From contig QAOA01006992.1 in NCBI GenBank assembly GCA_003255065.1, positions 89,015-153,014 on the forward strand: DNA of 64,000 bases. The letters are read 5' to 3'. Within the stretch, counting starts at the first letter, position 1; the number at the start of each line of letters is the position of its first letter. The position numbers and the translations under genes were made by a program. Source of the DNA: Cercis canadensis (Eukaryota > Streptophyta > Magnoliopsida > Fabales > Fabaceae). The notes under the pieces are model-generated. The model had not been told where the DNA came from. It saw nothing but the letters and a program-made list of their open reading frames with translations, and made no database searches. Below are positions 21,601 to 33,900 of the stretch, one piece after another.

Positions 21601-23828
21601 TGGCCTATCTGGTCATGGCCGCTATCGTATAATAACAGAGGTATAACCACCATGTGATATAGTGGCCTTATTTAATTATGGGTATATTATATGGCCAAAA
21701 AAATAAGGTATATCATAAATTCATGAAATGGCATTCTAAATCTTGTTTATGACTTTGCTTGCATTACACATTTCAGAGAACTGTTCTTGCAATGCCAGAA
21801 AATGGAATTGGCTTGTTCCCTGATGTTGGTTTTGCTTATATAGCAGCACAAAGTCCTGGAGAAGCATCCGTTGGTAAGTTTTTATTAATTTAGCCCACAA
21901 AATTCTTTCTTTCTCCATTGCAATTATTAGAAAAGATTGTGAATCAGAAGGGTGGTCAAAGTACTTTGTCTTTCTTCTTCTTCCTCATCACTGGTTGTTT
22001 GAAAATGTTACTAATTGCAGGTGCTTATCTTGGGTTGACTGGAAAAAGGATTTCCACTCCTGCAGATGCAATATATGTTGGACTTGGAACACATTATGTG
22101 CCATCAGGAAAGTTAGGCTCATTCAAGGAGGCCCTTTTGGCAAGTACCTTGTATGTCTCAGAATGTACCTTGATGGCTTCTTTTTTCTTTTTCCCGAAAG
22201 AGTAAATAATTGATGGGGGTATTTTCCAATTTGAATACTTGTCGGAGCTTCTTGATCTGTGAGCTGTGATATTGTTGTTTTCTTGTTTAGAAACTAAGAC
22301 CCATTTACCATTGTGTGCTAGAAAAGTAATTCCCATTCAAAGTCATTCTCTTGTTTGAAATGGTCAGAACTCTGGTTCTGGAGAATTTTCTTCAAGATCA
22401 GCACCCCTCAACTTCTTCATTTTATATTTTGACCCATGTTAATTATAATAGTGCATAGCAGTATTTTGTTGGATATAAATCATTGCTGATGCACTACATG
22501 AATCACTTATAATCTCTTTCTATGTTAATTAAATAATCTATTAAATTGATTGTCTATATTCTAGAATATAGAATGCTGTGAGTATATACGCACCTATATT
22601 TACAGATAAAGATCTTACACAAATCCATTGATGATGCAGTTCCCAGGATCCACATCAGGACATTAAAGTACTTTTAGCAAGATATGAGTCTAACCCTGAA
22701 TCTGAGGCTCAGTTGAAACTACTTTTACCTCAGATAATTTCATCCTTTGGACAAAATAAATCAGTTGCTGAGACGATTGAAGAACTAAAAAAGCATCAAT
22801 CAAGCACCGATCCTGCTGGTATGCTGATTGCATATTGTTTATTGATGTTATACTTAAATTTCCAGATACACTGATTATCCCTTATGTTAAATGCTGGTGT
22901 TCAAAACTGTTAAGTTTTGCTTGTCTAGTCATTTTGATATTCTTTCTTTCTTTTCCCCCCTTTTCTAGTTGCGGAGTGGGCCAATGAAGCTCTCCAAGGT
23001 CTTGGAAAAGGTGCTCCTTTTTCACTTTGCTTGACACAGAAGCACTTCTCTAGAGTTGCCTCTGCACTAGGAGAAAATGACAATGACTTATCCACGGTAA
23101 ATTCACAATTCTTCTGAATCTGTAATATATTGCATTCTCTGTACTCCACATTTCCACACAATAATTTAATGTGTTCCGCCTCGATTTCAACAAATTCAGC
23201 TAAGTGGTGTGATGAAAACGGAGTATCGCACTGCTTTAAGGTCTTCACTGCGACATGATTTTGCAGAAGGTGTCAGAGCAGTCTTGGTGGACAAGGATCA
23301 GGTCCTCTCTTCTCTCATAACTCCATACCTTTAATCTGGTAGAAAATTGTAATATCATTACTTAAACTATAAAACTGTAGTGTAACTTTTTACATTTCTG
23401 AAAAGAAGCATAGGTGCTACTAAATTATATATTTTACCTGGTGGTGAGAGACAGAGACGGAGGAGAGGTACTTGAGTTCTGGTGTTATCATGCAAACCTA
23501 TGTTTATACTCCGTGGTCGTAGTTTCCTTCTTCAGAGGGCAAACACTCAGGCACCTACAGTTGAAAGTAATTTTAGCTGGTTTTGCTGTAGATGGTTCCT
23601 TCTTTGTAGTTTGTGCTAGTACAATGAGTCATTGTGATCCTTTGGTTTTTCCTCCATAACCTTTCAATATATAATATTTGTTATTTCCTTATTACAATGA
23701 TAAATTCAATGATTATTCTCCTGCAGACCCCCAATTGGAGACCATCAAGCTTGGAGGAAGTTGATCAAGGTGAAGTGGAAGCCGTCTTTGAACCTTTGGG
23801 GCCAGAGATTGGGGAGTTGAGTGTGTAA
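18645..23828 (+). CDS. 3-hydroxyisobutyryl-CoA hydrolase-like protein (enoyl-CoA hydratase/isomerase fold)
   Basis: Exons 18645-18846, 19223-19324, then one of two alternative exons (19514-19578 or 19805-19857), then 21506-21640, 21777-21873, 22021-22150, 22640-22818, 22969-23096, 23200-23301 and 23727-23828. All are phase-consistent and give 413 or 409 residues. The N-terminus ([18 protein letters not shown], then Arg/Lys/Ser-rich) looks like a mitochondrial presequence, with a second Met at the start of the conserved part. The crotonase fold shows the [18 protein letters not shown] strand and AFCAG at the first oxyanion loop. [14 protein letters not shown] forms the second loop. Glu176 in AMPEN and Asp184 in LFPDVG match the hydrolase's catalytic acids. 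The family hydrolyses 3-hydroxyisobutyryl-CoA or related acyl-CoAs in valine breakdown. Closest remembered Arabidopsis relatives are At3g60510 and At4g13360. The 1.6-kb intron before 21506 contains an 8-N gap and a 25-C run. Confidence 0.88.
19514..19578 (+). other. alternative exon 3a of the acyl-CoA hydrolase gene
   Basis: 65 bases between ATGCAG and a weak GTTTCA donor. It completes the split glycine codon of AFCAG and encodes [20 protein letters not shown] plus one Lys, ending in phase 0, so it joins cleanly to the exon at 21506. From memory this version corresponds to the usual protein in Arabidopsis relatives. Confidence 0.8.
19805..19857 (+). other. alternative exon 3b of the acyl-CoA hydrolase gene
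   Basis: 53 bases between CTGCAG and a weak GTCTAG donor. It also completes the glycine codon after AFCAG, encodes [17 protein letters not shown] and ends in phase 0. If 3a and 3b were both included, the frame would shift and meet TGA after four codons, so the exons are mutually exclusive by design. AGGDVK is the classic oxyanion-loop motif of the crotonase family. Confidence 0.75.
21161..21199. other. assembly gap (8 N) and 25-C homopolymer
   Basis: Eight N at 21161-21168 are followed by a run of 25 C at 21175-21199 and then A-rich sequence, all inside an intron. A run of this length is rare in plant DNA and beside a gap is probably a sequencing or assembly artefact. Confidence 0.8.
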
Positions 23829-24179
23829 CGTATGAAGAAAAGTGTATTCTTCTCTTGATTCACCAAATATACGATTATAGATACTATATCAAATAAACAG
23901 GATAGGTGTTACCCTCTTTCTTTTGCTGGTCTTGGGTGTTTCTTTCTACTGTTGTCACCCTGATGATAACAATGACCAACTGGTCTTAAGAAAACATCTT
24001 TTTATATTCCTTGCCAAAATTTTATGACGTGTTGAAGATGTTGCATGGTGATAGTTGCGTTAACATATTGTGGATCTCGGTGAGACCTGTTGAGTGTGTA
24101 ACGTATGAAGAAAAGTGTATTCTTCTCTTGATTCACCAAATATACGATTATAGATACTATATCAAATAAACAGGATAGG
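23816..24179. repeat. exact 91-bp direct repeat at the 3' end of the hydrolase gene
   Basis: 23816-23906 and 24089-24179 are identical over 91 bases. The repeat covers the last codons, the TAA stop and an AAATAAACAG segment that could act as a polyadenylation signal. The copies are 273 bases apart with unique sequence between. Identity without a single difference means either a recent tandem duplication or an assembly artefact. Confidence 0.9.
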
Positions 24180-24398
24180 CCTAGCTTGAACTGGATTCTT
24201 ACCCGTTCTTGAAAAATTATGAGCAAAATAATAAAAATCAGAAAGTTATATAACGATGAATTAACCATTTTCAATCACTCCTGAAGAAGATAGCCCTAGC
24301 TGGAACTGGATTCTGCCATAAATACAAAACTTGATATAGAAATGCTTGTTACAGTTATAAAATAAAGAACAGAGTTGACAAATAATCTTGTTGCTTCA

Positions 24399-27300
24399 TT
24401 AAGAAAAATCTGCAATTCTTAAGCTTCGTAGAAGATCAAGATATCCAAAAGATTCCGGACTGATGTACCTGCAAGAACACGAGAGACTACTTAAGCTTTC
24501 ACTCTAGCAACTCCAAGAATCATCCCAGGGCCTTAGAGAACAAGGCAAAAAGAATTTCGGTTTCATTCCTTTGTGCGAAGATGGCTTGAGTACAATTGCA
24601 ACACCATGTGTTACTCGTGTATTTCCTAATCAGAAAGCATGGAAACAGGAAGGCCATAATCTCTCGAAGGCCTAATGAGATTTATTCATGCGAATGGTGG
24701 CTATATTACTAATTACATGCAATTAAAGATGGAAAATGTGAATGAAAAGATAGAAGAGAAAGGGATACCCATGTCGGAACAGGAAGTCAATGATTACAAG
24801 AGAGCAATTTGGCTTGAAAAACTGTGTCTTCCGTATTACTTCTGCAACTTGCATAACAGGAATCAACTTGAAGCTATCCACTTCTCCATCTGATATTATT
24901 AACAAGTTAATAAAAGGATACTTCACTACAGGAGGACATGCCACCGTTTGAGTACAATAACAGTAAAATTAAAGAACCATATGATTACCTTCATTTTTTG
25001 GTACAAAGCTTTCAGGAAGGTTTAAATCGTAACAGAATAGGACATCTCTCTTATATCTGTATCCATCAATGTCCATATAGGAAACCGCACCAACTGGTAT
25101 GGTTCTGTGACAGAAGCACAAAACTGATAACTATATTGAACAAAGAACACCAAACAAAAATGTGATGTAGAAAGCTCACCATTCAAAAGAACATCAAGAT
25201 CCACAGGGACCAGCAGAGGAGGGGAGGGAGAGGGGGAAAATGTGACTGTTCAAAACTTACTTAATAGAGATGGATCTGGGTATTCCTGCTTCCTCTTCAC
25301 ATTCCTTCACTAGATTCTCCTGACAATCAATTCCATGTGGCTGCAATGACATGTAAGATTAGTAACTATGACAACTAATGAGCAGAGGAAAAACATGAGA
25401 ATGAATTGATGTTATTAGCTGATTTGTTGTCGTCATTGGATGTTGTACATTATTAACTATGCTCAGTCCTAACCGTAAACGCAAACTGATCCATACATGG
25501 CAATAAAGATCTTGTGGTCCTATGTTCGAACATCCCTTAACTTCAGGCTTTTACTTTTAGTTGACCCACTTTCAAAATGAATACATAGGTAACTACAAAC
25601 CAGTCCTCCAGCAACTAGATGATCAAGCATTCCGGGATAAGTGGGTTTCACTTGACTTCTCTTCCCTATCCATAGCTGCTTCTGCCCATCCCGCTCAACA
25701 TAGCCATTCATATGGACTCCATAAGCCTAATCTTTGAAAAGAAACAAAATAAAATAGAGATGAACAGTCACAATCAGCAAAAGCTTTATGATATAAAAGG
25801 GTCTATAAATTAGAAGGCCTGTCAATGAACAAATCTTGTGCAGTTATACAAGACCTGTTTATAGAAAAACACACCGATAGGCATTACTTATTTCCACAAA
25901 ATTAACGCATGTTATATTTATATTGGAATTCACAGTGATTTTACTGGTAGTGTTGCATTTAAATTATGATGAAATTTATTGATGGGCAAGGATAAATAGT
26001 TACTTCAATGTTTTTAAAGCATAAATACATAAGTTAAATGAATTACATACTTGAAAATTAAATTCCATAAGTGACTGCGTCACTTGATTTACAAAACTAC
26101 AAGATTCAATCTTGCCAAGACTATCAAAAGAAAACATATGGCAGGGTGACACACGGGTGGTCACCTTGTGCACCTGTCACAATGACAGGGAACAAGGTGA
26201 AAATTGGTTTCTGCCGAAAATGACTATGATGATAAGAACCTCCATTCAAAAGCAAGTTTGTTAATTCTGTACGCACACCATTTTTCACATACCTTTATAC
26301 CAAAATAAGGAGCTGCAGCACGCTCTAATGAAAAGAAAATGGGCGCACCAAATGATGATGTCACTGGGTATAGCTGATAAAACATGGGCAAGAAGCACAG
26401 GTATTAGAAAAGCATAAGAAAAGATGATGACAACAGACACATTCTTTACGTAACATAATCAGTACCTCATTCCGTATACCTGGAATCCATTCTTCTCCCA
26501 AACTTTTAACCACATTGCCAACCGCACTGGTCCTTTCCTCAGGAGTCTCCAATGTTGGATGCAATGAAACATAGTCATCAAAATGGTCCCCATAAAATTT
26601 ATCTTTGGGAAAAATGAACACGTCCCTGAAGCTCCTCAAATGGTCAGCAAACCTGAACAAATTTGAAAATTAGCTAATAAACCTGCTATTATTATTAATT
26701 TGCTCAGGTGCAGCATGTTTTTAACAAAAGTTTACTTTGAGAACAAATAAATAAACATAAAATTATTCAGCTAGAATCCGATACAGTTAATCAAGGGGTA
26801 TATCCTGAATTGACTAACTGTAAAATGAAACTAGCATCATAGTAAGATTAAATTGGAGTGAATTTTACCCGTTGTGAATGAATCCAACAATTTGTTCCTC
26901 AATGAGAAAAGGAAGGAACTCAGATTGCTTTTCCTACAAGCAGTTTCAGTACAAATACCAGAGAATGAGTACCATTTGTATGGAACAACATAAAAAACGC
27001 GATATTGGAAGGGGAAGGGGCACAATTGGAGTCTACGCAATTCCTGCAGTTCTGTAAAGTCTGTTAACTTCGACTTTGATTCTCCATTAATTAGGGGCAA
27101 AAAAACAAAATACAAAAGGGGAAAAAACTAGGATTCATTGTTTCAGAATTTAGATAGCCAAACAAACAGGTCCTAAAAACTTACTGATCCACGATTGCAT
27201 AATTGGATTTTCTCGAAGTAGCCATGAAGATATGAAGAATCATCGACCGTGGCAGCTCCAGGTTGAGGAGGAGGTATACCAAGGACATCGTCCCAGGTGA

Positions 27301-27487
27301 AAGTGCCAATGGCTGACACAGAAGAAGAAGAAGAAGCAAATTTGATAGAACTTTGTATGGAAGCCATGACGCGCGATGGAAATGAAGCTGCGAATTTCAT
27401 GGGAAATGCACGACAGGCAAAGAGGGAAGAAAACGAAGACGAAGTTTGAGAGCTGCAAGAGGAAGCAAAATTGCATAAGCAGGCCAT
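24399..27487 (-). CDS. Nudix hydrolase, NUDT20/NUDT24 type (thiamine diphosphate phosphohydrolase-like), chloroplast
   Basis: Nine minus-strand exons: 27185-27487, 26869-26933, 26466-26652, 26293-26373, 25601-25726, 25261-25340, 24989-25104, 24769-24889 and 24399-24468, giving 382 residues. The first 70 residues are rich in Ser and Ala with few acids, a typical chloroplast transit peptide. Next comes the DUF4743-like region ([43 protein letters not shown]). The Nudix domain follows, with [14 protein letters not shown] and the catalytic helix KECEEEAGI at 266-274, whose glutamates bind Mg2+. The ending is [16 protein letters not shown]. The family removes damaged or surplus thiamine diphosphate and is related to the Nudix half of yeast Tnr3. 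In-frame codons above the chosen ATG reach only a GTG. Convergent with the acyl-CoA hydrolase gene, 570 bases apart. Confidence 0.88.
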
Positions 27488-27541
27488 TCTGATTTCAAGA
27501 ACTTTGTGAGCTAAGGCACTCAGAGTTGAGTACTTGAGCAC

Positions 27542-29569
27542 AAGGAGGAATGGTGAGGGTGAGGTGTGTAATTGACTAATTGGAAATATCTCTTTCTAAT
27601 TTTACTGTGACTTTTTCACAGACGATTGCACGGAGTTTTGCCTCTCTGCACAAAAGATGGAAAGATTGCTAAGAACAAGAATGATGCTTTCAGAGAACGA
27701 AAGAAATTTTTTTATACCAAATGTCACCTAAGTGAAATTTTCTGTGTAGAAAGTTATTTTACAGACCAATAGTAGAAAACTTCTAGAAGCTCTCCCTCTC
27801 CCGCTCCCTCTCAAGCCACTCTTTGCAACCTTGNTCCACCGTGGAAATCGAGGTCCACGGAAAGTTTGGGAGAACTCTGAAGAAATCACTTTGGCATTTG
27901 TACGTTCCTCTTCCTTAAGTTCATTACTAGAATGGTTCTTTAGTGAGTAGGTTATTGAAAAATTTAAGATTTAATAAAATAATTTTTAAAAGAATATTAA
28001 TTATAAAATAATTTTTAAAAAAATTGATATTTATAACAAAATAATCCATCATTTATTAAATTTTAAATTTTTTAAGAATTATTTTGTTATGAATATCAGT
28101 TCTTTTGAAAATTATTTTGTTAAATTTTAAATCTTTAAAAAACGCAAATATAAGTTTACTCTTCTTTAGTTATAAATTAGTTTCTTTGTTTGCCTGCAAT
28201 TTGTTATATACCAAACAAGGAAAAAAAGAAAAAGAAAAAGAGGGGAGATCACAATTTTCTTATTAATATTTGACAGCAATTTCCATTTTTCTTTTCGTAA
28301 ATAAGTAGAAGTAAATTAAATTTTTTAACAATATAAATTAGACCAACATTTTAAAAAAATTCATGAACCAGTTGTACTATGTACTTATATTGATGCAATT
28401 TCCTTCTTCTTTACAAGTATAAGCGGATCATCGTTTTTGTTTTTATTTTTTTGGTGTGAACAGCACAAGTGAATTTGAAACCAATTAATCCCCATAACCT
28501 TCAATATTCCATTCATTTATCTTTATTCTTATTCTTCAACCACATCTCGATTTTGCATACTACATTCAGAAAATCAGAATGAGCTTCCTAGAATTTAACT
28601 CAATGCAACCAACTTTCTTACCTATTTTCATTAACAATATCAAGTTTTAGATAGTTGATTAATTTGATTCTTATAAATATAAGATACAACTCTATTTAAG
28701 ATGTAGGTGTTAAGTAAAGAAAAAGACAGGAGCGGCCAATTTAAGTAAAAGCGTTGGTAATGAAATTATTAAAGGAATTCAAAGGGTCATGGCTAAAAAG
28801 TAAAAACAATAAATAAAATTCAAAGGGTAAAATGAAGAAATTCAAAGGGTAACGTTTGTCATGAAGGAGTGATCTAATAAATTACCAAAAAAGAAAAAAG
28901 GAGTGATCTAATACATATTTGTGAAGTACTAAGTAGCTTAAATTTAATTTTTGAGTTAATTCTAACCAAGTTTCAGAAGCTATAAAAAAAAAAAAAGTAT
29001 TAAAAGCAATAAATTTTTAAGTAAATAGTTGCTATATAAGATAAAATAATTAAAATATTTCTCAATATTACATGGTTATTTTTATGTGTGGTTAACATAC
29101 TAAAAATAAACGAAAAAAAATAACTTATAAATGTAATAACTCCATAACTATATAATACCAAAAAATATTTCAGGCCCTACTAAATATTCACAAGTTCTGA
29201 CCCTAGTAATAATAAGCTCTAAATTTTTGAGAGAGAGAAGCCACTAGTCACCGTCAATACAACAGGGTTAGCCACAAGGAAGCAACAATGTTAGCTCCCT
29301 ATTTCCATTCATCTCCATCCCCACAAGAAAATTTTCACCGTCTACTTAAATTATTGCAAGCAATAATACATAGCCTATAGAGCTCTGTACTTTGCAACCC
29401 AGAAAATAATCTCAAAAACGGAACATCCAAAATCGCCTCCCTTTCAATTGCCTCTAATTTTCTCATCAACCAAACACGAAAAAAAGGAAAAACAACAACA
29501 CAATGAGGGAAGGTGATGAAGAAAAAAGGTAAAAGGTAGATGCAACGTTGAAGATTTAACACTTTAAGG
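27542..29569. other. intergenic; N at 27834 and a stray exon fragment
   Basis: 27542-27900 is probably 5' flank of the Nudix gene. An N at 27834 is followed at once by 32 bases identical to an exon of the lipase gene (35369-35400). 28142-29569 is AT-rich with no gene recognised. Confidence 0.45.
27957..28141. mobile_element. short AT-rich foldback sequence
   Basis: GATTTAATAAAATAATTTTT and AAAAGAATATTAATTATAA at the left are mirrored by TTCTTTTGAAAATTATTTTG and a TTAAATTTTAAATC end at the right. A small MITE is likely, but AT richness weakens the case and no target duplication is seen. Confidence 0.45.
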
Positions 29570-29874
29570 CTAGGACGATTCTTCAAAATCATTCATTCTC
29601 TCCTGCTTCCTCCTCTTCAATTCAGCTTCGTAATTTTTCAATCTTTCATTCATTTTCTCCTGTACTCAACACAAGTCCAACCATCAAATCTGTTATTTTC
29701 TTTTTCTACGAACTCAATGCAACCAACGGAGAGCTAAAATCGAGAAGGAAGAGATAGGCTACTCACCTTATAATTAGTTTCAAGACGATGCATAACGTAG
29801 AATCCGAGGATGCCCCCGAGAATTGTACCAGTTATGATCCGAATATAACCCCATTTCTGAGAAGAAGGCCTCAT
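29570..29874 (-). CDS. 65-residue single-pass membrane protein, two exons
   Basis: Exon 1 (29767-29874) and exon 2 (29570-29659) join in phase 0 across a 107-base intron with consensus GTGAGT and TACAG sites. The product begins MRPSSQKWGYIRIITGTILG and continues GILGFYVMHRLETNYK, one clear membrane segment. It then has a charged, coiled-coil-like tail (EKMNERLKNYEAELKRRKQE) ending DFEESS and a TAG stop. Neither exon is long enough to show as a conventional ORF. Size and layout recall small accessory subunits of mitochondrial complex I, such as the SGDH-like subunit; this is a guess from architecture. It lies 1.1 kb beyond the 3' end of the lipase gene on the same strand. Confidence 0.7.
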
Positions 29875-30956
29875 TGATTTTCGTTCCCTCTTTGATTTTC
29901 TGGGAAACTTTGCCTGTACTGTACTAGCCGAATTCCACCGCTTGACTAGTTTGAGATCAGAGTATATACGCTTTTGGGCTTGTTGAGTTGGGCCTCAAAT
30001 GGCCCAATATTAGATTTCTGCAAATATTGCCTTGAAGCTTCTGGCTCGTTACTGTAGTGCCAAGGTATTTCAAGCTTTCTGATCAAAGTTTTGGATTTCT
30101 GAAGCAAAAATAAAAAACAAGTTTGAAAATTTTCATATATTGTTGGTCCCATATTTTTGACGAAATAAAATAAAATAAAATTAATTATCATATAATAGAT
30201 AAATTTGAAACTAATACAATAATGACACGTGACTCTAATGACATTTTCCCTCCACTCCTTTGGAGCAAGAAGGTCGAACGATGTAGTCATGCATAGATAA
30301 GTGGAAAATTTGAAGCCTAGGTGAGAATTCAAATACTCGGAGGAAGACAATGACGTTCTTTTCACCAAATCCAAATGAAGTTGGGGGAGAGTGTTTCATC
30401 CCATTTGAACAGTGCAGTACCATTTGAATTTGTTGTGTCCATTGCCCCCTCAATATCTCTAATGGAGTTAGTAGTAGGAGTAAAATTGATGTGTTTTGGA
30501 CACATTTAATGAAACCCAAAAAAAAAAAATTTGTTGTGAAACAAAAATGAAACTTTCACTTCAGAGGACGAAGAATGCACTTTTGCCCATATTAATCATA
30601 TTACACAAACTGTTTCAAGTAAAACTATGACAAACAACAAACGTCATGACTAAAAGTAGTAGTTCAGTTAGTGAACTTAAGGAAATCTTTGAACACAATT
30701 TCCAAAAACCGCTCCTGAACAAATATTAACATACAACAACATCAATCTAATTCCTTTCTGATAGTGTACACTATTTTACAATGTAAATGCAACCATATTT
30801 TTTCAAGGTCCACTTTCCCTCCAAACGAAAAGGAAAAAACTAAGATTTGAAGGAAAAGATGACCACATTACAGTGACTTCCAACTTCAGATACTATATAT
30901 GGCAAAAATGCTTTAGTGTGAAATAAAGTATTATAGGTTCTTGCATATTCCACTCA
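29875..30956. other. intergenic region between small gene and lipase
   Basis: Contains the 5' flank of the 65-residue gene and the 3' UTR of the lipase. Open frames at 29946-30374 and 30235-30519 on the minus strand overlap in different frames and resemble no protein. Confidence 0.5.
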
Positions 30957-33900
30957 CTAGCTGCTAACCGGTCCTTTCTTCTTCAACCTTGCGGCCTTCT
31001 GATTGACTTGATGCTTCGGATTGGGCTCCACAAGCAGCAAGCGTGACATAACATATGACAAGAGCTCTTCACGGTGGGAGAAGGTGAAGTCCAGATGGGC
31101 ATATTCAAACTCATTATATGATACAACCACACCTACGTCCTTCATCAATTTATAGTGCTTTCTAACCATGGCGGGTCGTATCACTTTGTCTTTGTGTCCG
31201 GCAACCAGATCAACAGGAATGTCGATAAGCCCGTAGTGTTCACCCAAGTCCCAAGGCTCAGGTGACCCATACACATCCATATTAGCAGATGCACTCCCAT
31301 AATCGAACATTCTAAACCTTCCTGTACGCTTCATCTGTGCAAGATGGAGAGCAACACGGAAAGATACTCCCGGCATGTCGTTCATGTTGTAGTGTGGTAA
31401 TCCTAAAACTCCAACCCAATTTGAGCTGTCTCCACCAACAACATAACTCATTAAAGTTTGAACCAATCCTCCAACTGCAGGTAGATTATGCAGATCTCGA
31501 GCTAACTTGTTGAGAAGCATACGGAAAAATCTGGTAGGTATATAGAAAGCAGGCAAAAAAGGAGACAGAAGAGGAGCCAGAAGAAATAACAGATTCTCCA
31601 CCACAGAAAAAACTAGGTTAGAGTCATTATGAAAACCAGCAGGTGACAGTAAAACCAATCTTGAAAGTCTATGCGGCTTCTCTTCAATCCTGCGTGTAAT
31701 AACATACATCATCATAGCAGCTCCTCCCAAACTATGGCTGATTGCACAAAGCTTGTAAGGTTGATCACCATTGCTTTCCTCCTCAATATCAGGTTGACTA
31801 AGCTTCAATTCAGCAGTTTTCACCTGGTGAATTTTCTCTATCATTGCAGGAATATCTTCAGCCCCATGCTCATTTATGGAGTACCGCCAGTATCTGCATT
31901 ACATTGATTCAGTTACAATATTACCATTACATCACATCCCTGAGTTGAATAAAATTCTGTTATATATATAAGGCAGATTATATGAGACACCTAGAATTTG
32001 CTTTGTGAACTTACTGATGTGAGGAGATGTTCTTGTTGACATGTTCCCTGGAAACCAAACCACGAAGATTCCCCAGGAATACATCATACCCTGCAAATAA
32101 AAAATTCTACATGTAGTCACACTTCCAGAGAATGGTGTTCTCTGAAGTATACATATTTTCTTGACAAATGAAACAAACCTTGATCATAGGCTGCAAAAGC
32201 TGGAGAGCCAACAACCCCATTAGACACCCAACTGGACCAAAAAGACAATTTTAAACTTATTAGAATACCATTATCTTGCATACTTCTAGTTAAAAAAAAA
32301 AAAAAGTAAACAAATAAAAGAAGAATTTGAAACCAAGGTCCTAACATCATGGCCAAAAAGCTGCTTTAACTTTTTTTCTAATGAAAGAAAAGAAGATAAT
32401 TTATTATAGAGAAAGAAGGGATAGAAAGAAAGAGGAGGACAGAAAGTCCTCCTTTTAAAAAAAACCCTTAACATGCCACCGCAAAATCACAAAGAACCTG
32501 AACATAAACCAGCAATCAATACTACATTAGAATCTCTTTCCCTTAATTATAAACCCTCCCCAACCTACTTCACAAAATGTGTTTGTGTGTGCCTGTGCAC
32601 ATATGTACAACACAATGGTCAGTAAACTTGCTACAGCATGATCATCTTTATTATTCTGAAGTACAACACAAACAAAAGTGTTGTTTCTTCAACAATGCAA
32701 ACTTACACCACGATCATCTTCACTATTCTAACGTACAACACAAACAAGTCTTGGTCCTTCAAAATCGTGAACTTTTCAAAGTATAAATTATACCATATAG
32801 TTCCTTCCACTTCTCATATTAGTAAACTGGATGCTTGTTTGGTTCAGCAGTAGATTCTACCAAAACCACTTTTCACAGTGTAAAAATCAAAAGCTTCTGT
32901 GTGAAAAAGCTAAAGGTTTAGCTTTTGGGCAGAATTCATCGCCAAACCAAACAAAACTTAAATCACAAAATCAAATCAGAAGTAAGTGGAATAAATAGAC
33001 AAGGGATGACTCACCCCATTGATGAATCCAAAATCCCATGCTGTAGATAAACAGCTTTTCGTGCATCTCGCCTGTGACATCAACTTACAGGTATTAGACA
33101 TTATACACGCCAATAAATTATAACACAACCTTCTTTCTGTAGAAATTGCAACGATATATTTAATTTTCTTAAACACCACCACCACCACCCCCCCCGCCNA
33201 CAAAAAAAAAAAAACATAAAAATACAACAATCTCCTTACTTATATCTCTAACACAAGCCTTTTCCTCATATTGCTCCACATTTATAAATATTAACTATAG
33301 CAAAATGGTTACACTGTGGTGCATTTCCCTGACTTTGCACATGGTATTTAGAATATCTGATCTTTTGAGTGCTATATCACAGGAATGAACCACAACTGTA
33401 AGTTTGAAAGGAAATATGACTACCAGACTAAGACTTATTCCCAACAGAGTATTTCATATCAAAATTCATATATGATTCATTCCTGACAATAATAGAACAG
33501 TTGATAGATCAAATTATGTAAACTGGTATCATGTATGATGCCTCGATGATGCCTTCGGATTTAAACTCTGTAAGGTCAATATAAGTTTCCAATCAAAGAG
33601 GGTATCAATGTTATATCATGAAAATTCTGGAGGTCCATAGAATTCCCCCTCAAAAGGATATATCATACCTAGGTATTCTTTCTAGAAGAAGTACATAGCC
33701 ATCAGCTGTAATCACATGAATAGCTTCATAAGGATACCTGTCATAGGTAGAAGGGAGAAAACATGAAGCAGACAAGCAATATTTCAAAATAGAAAGAACA
33801 AACGAAAAGGAAGGTAAATAATAGCCTTTACCCAAGCTCTGTTATGACATCCTGACAAGTCCGAGCATCTGTATTGAGAGACTGAAACCTGGAATTCCTC

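Noticed and set aside
27488-27541. Eighteen-residue N-terminal extension of the Nudix protein
   Set aside because: The extension starts with GTG; the first ATG is at 27487 and already gives a good transit peptide.
33199-33212. C-rich/A-rich tract with N as a biological repeat
   Set aside because: A C-rich run broken by an N and followed by an A run is typical of low-quality sequence at a contig join.
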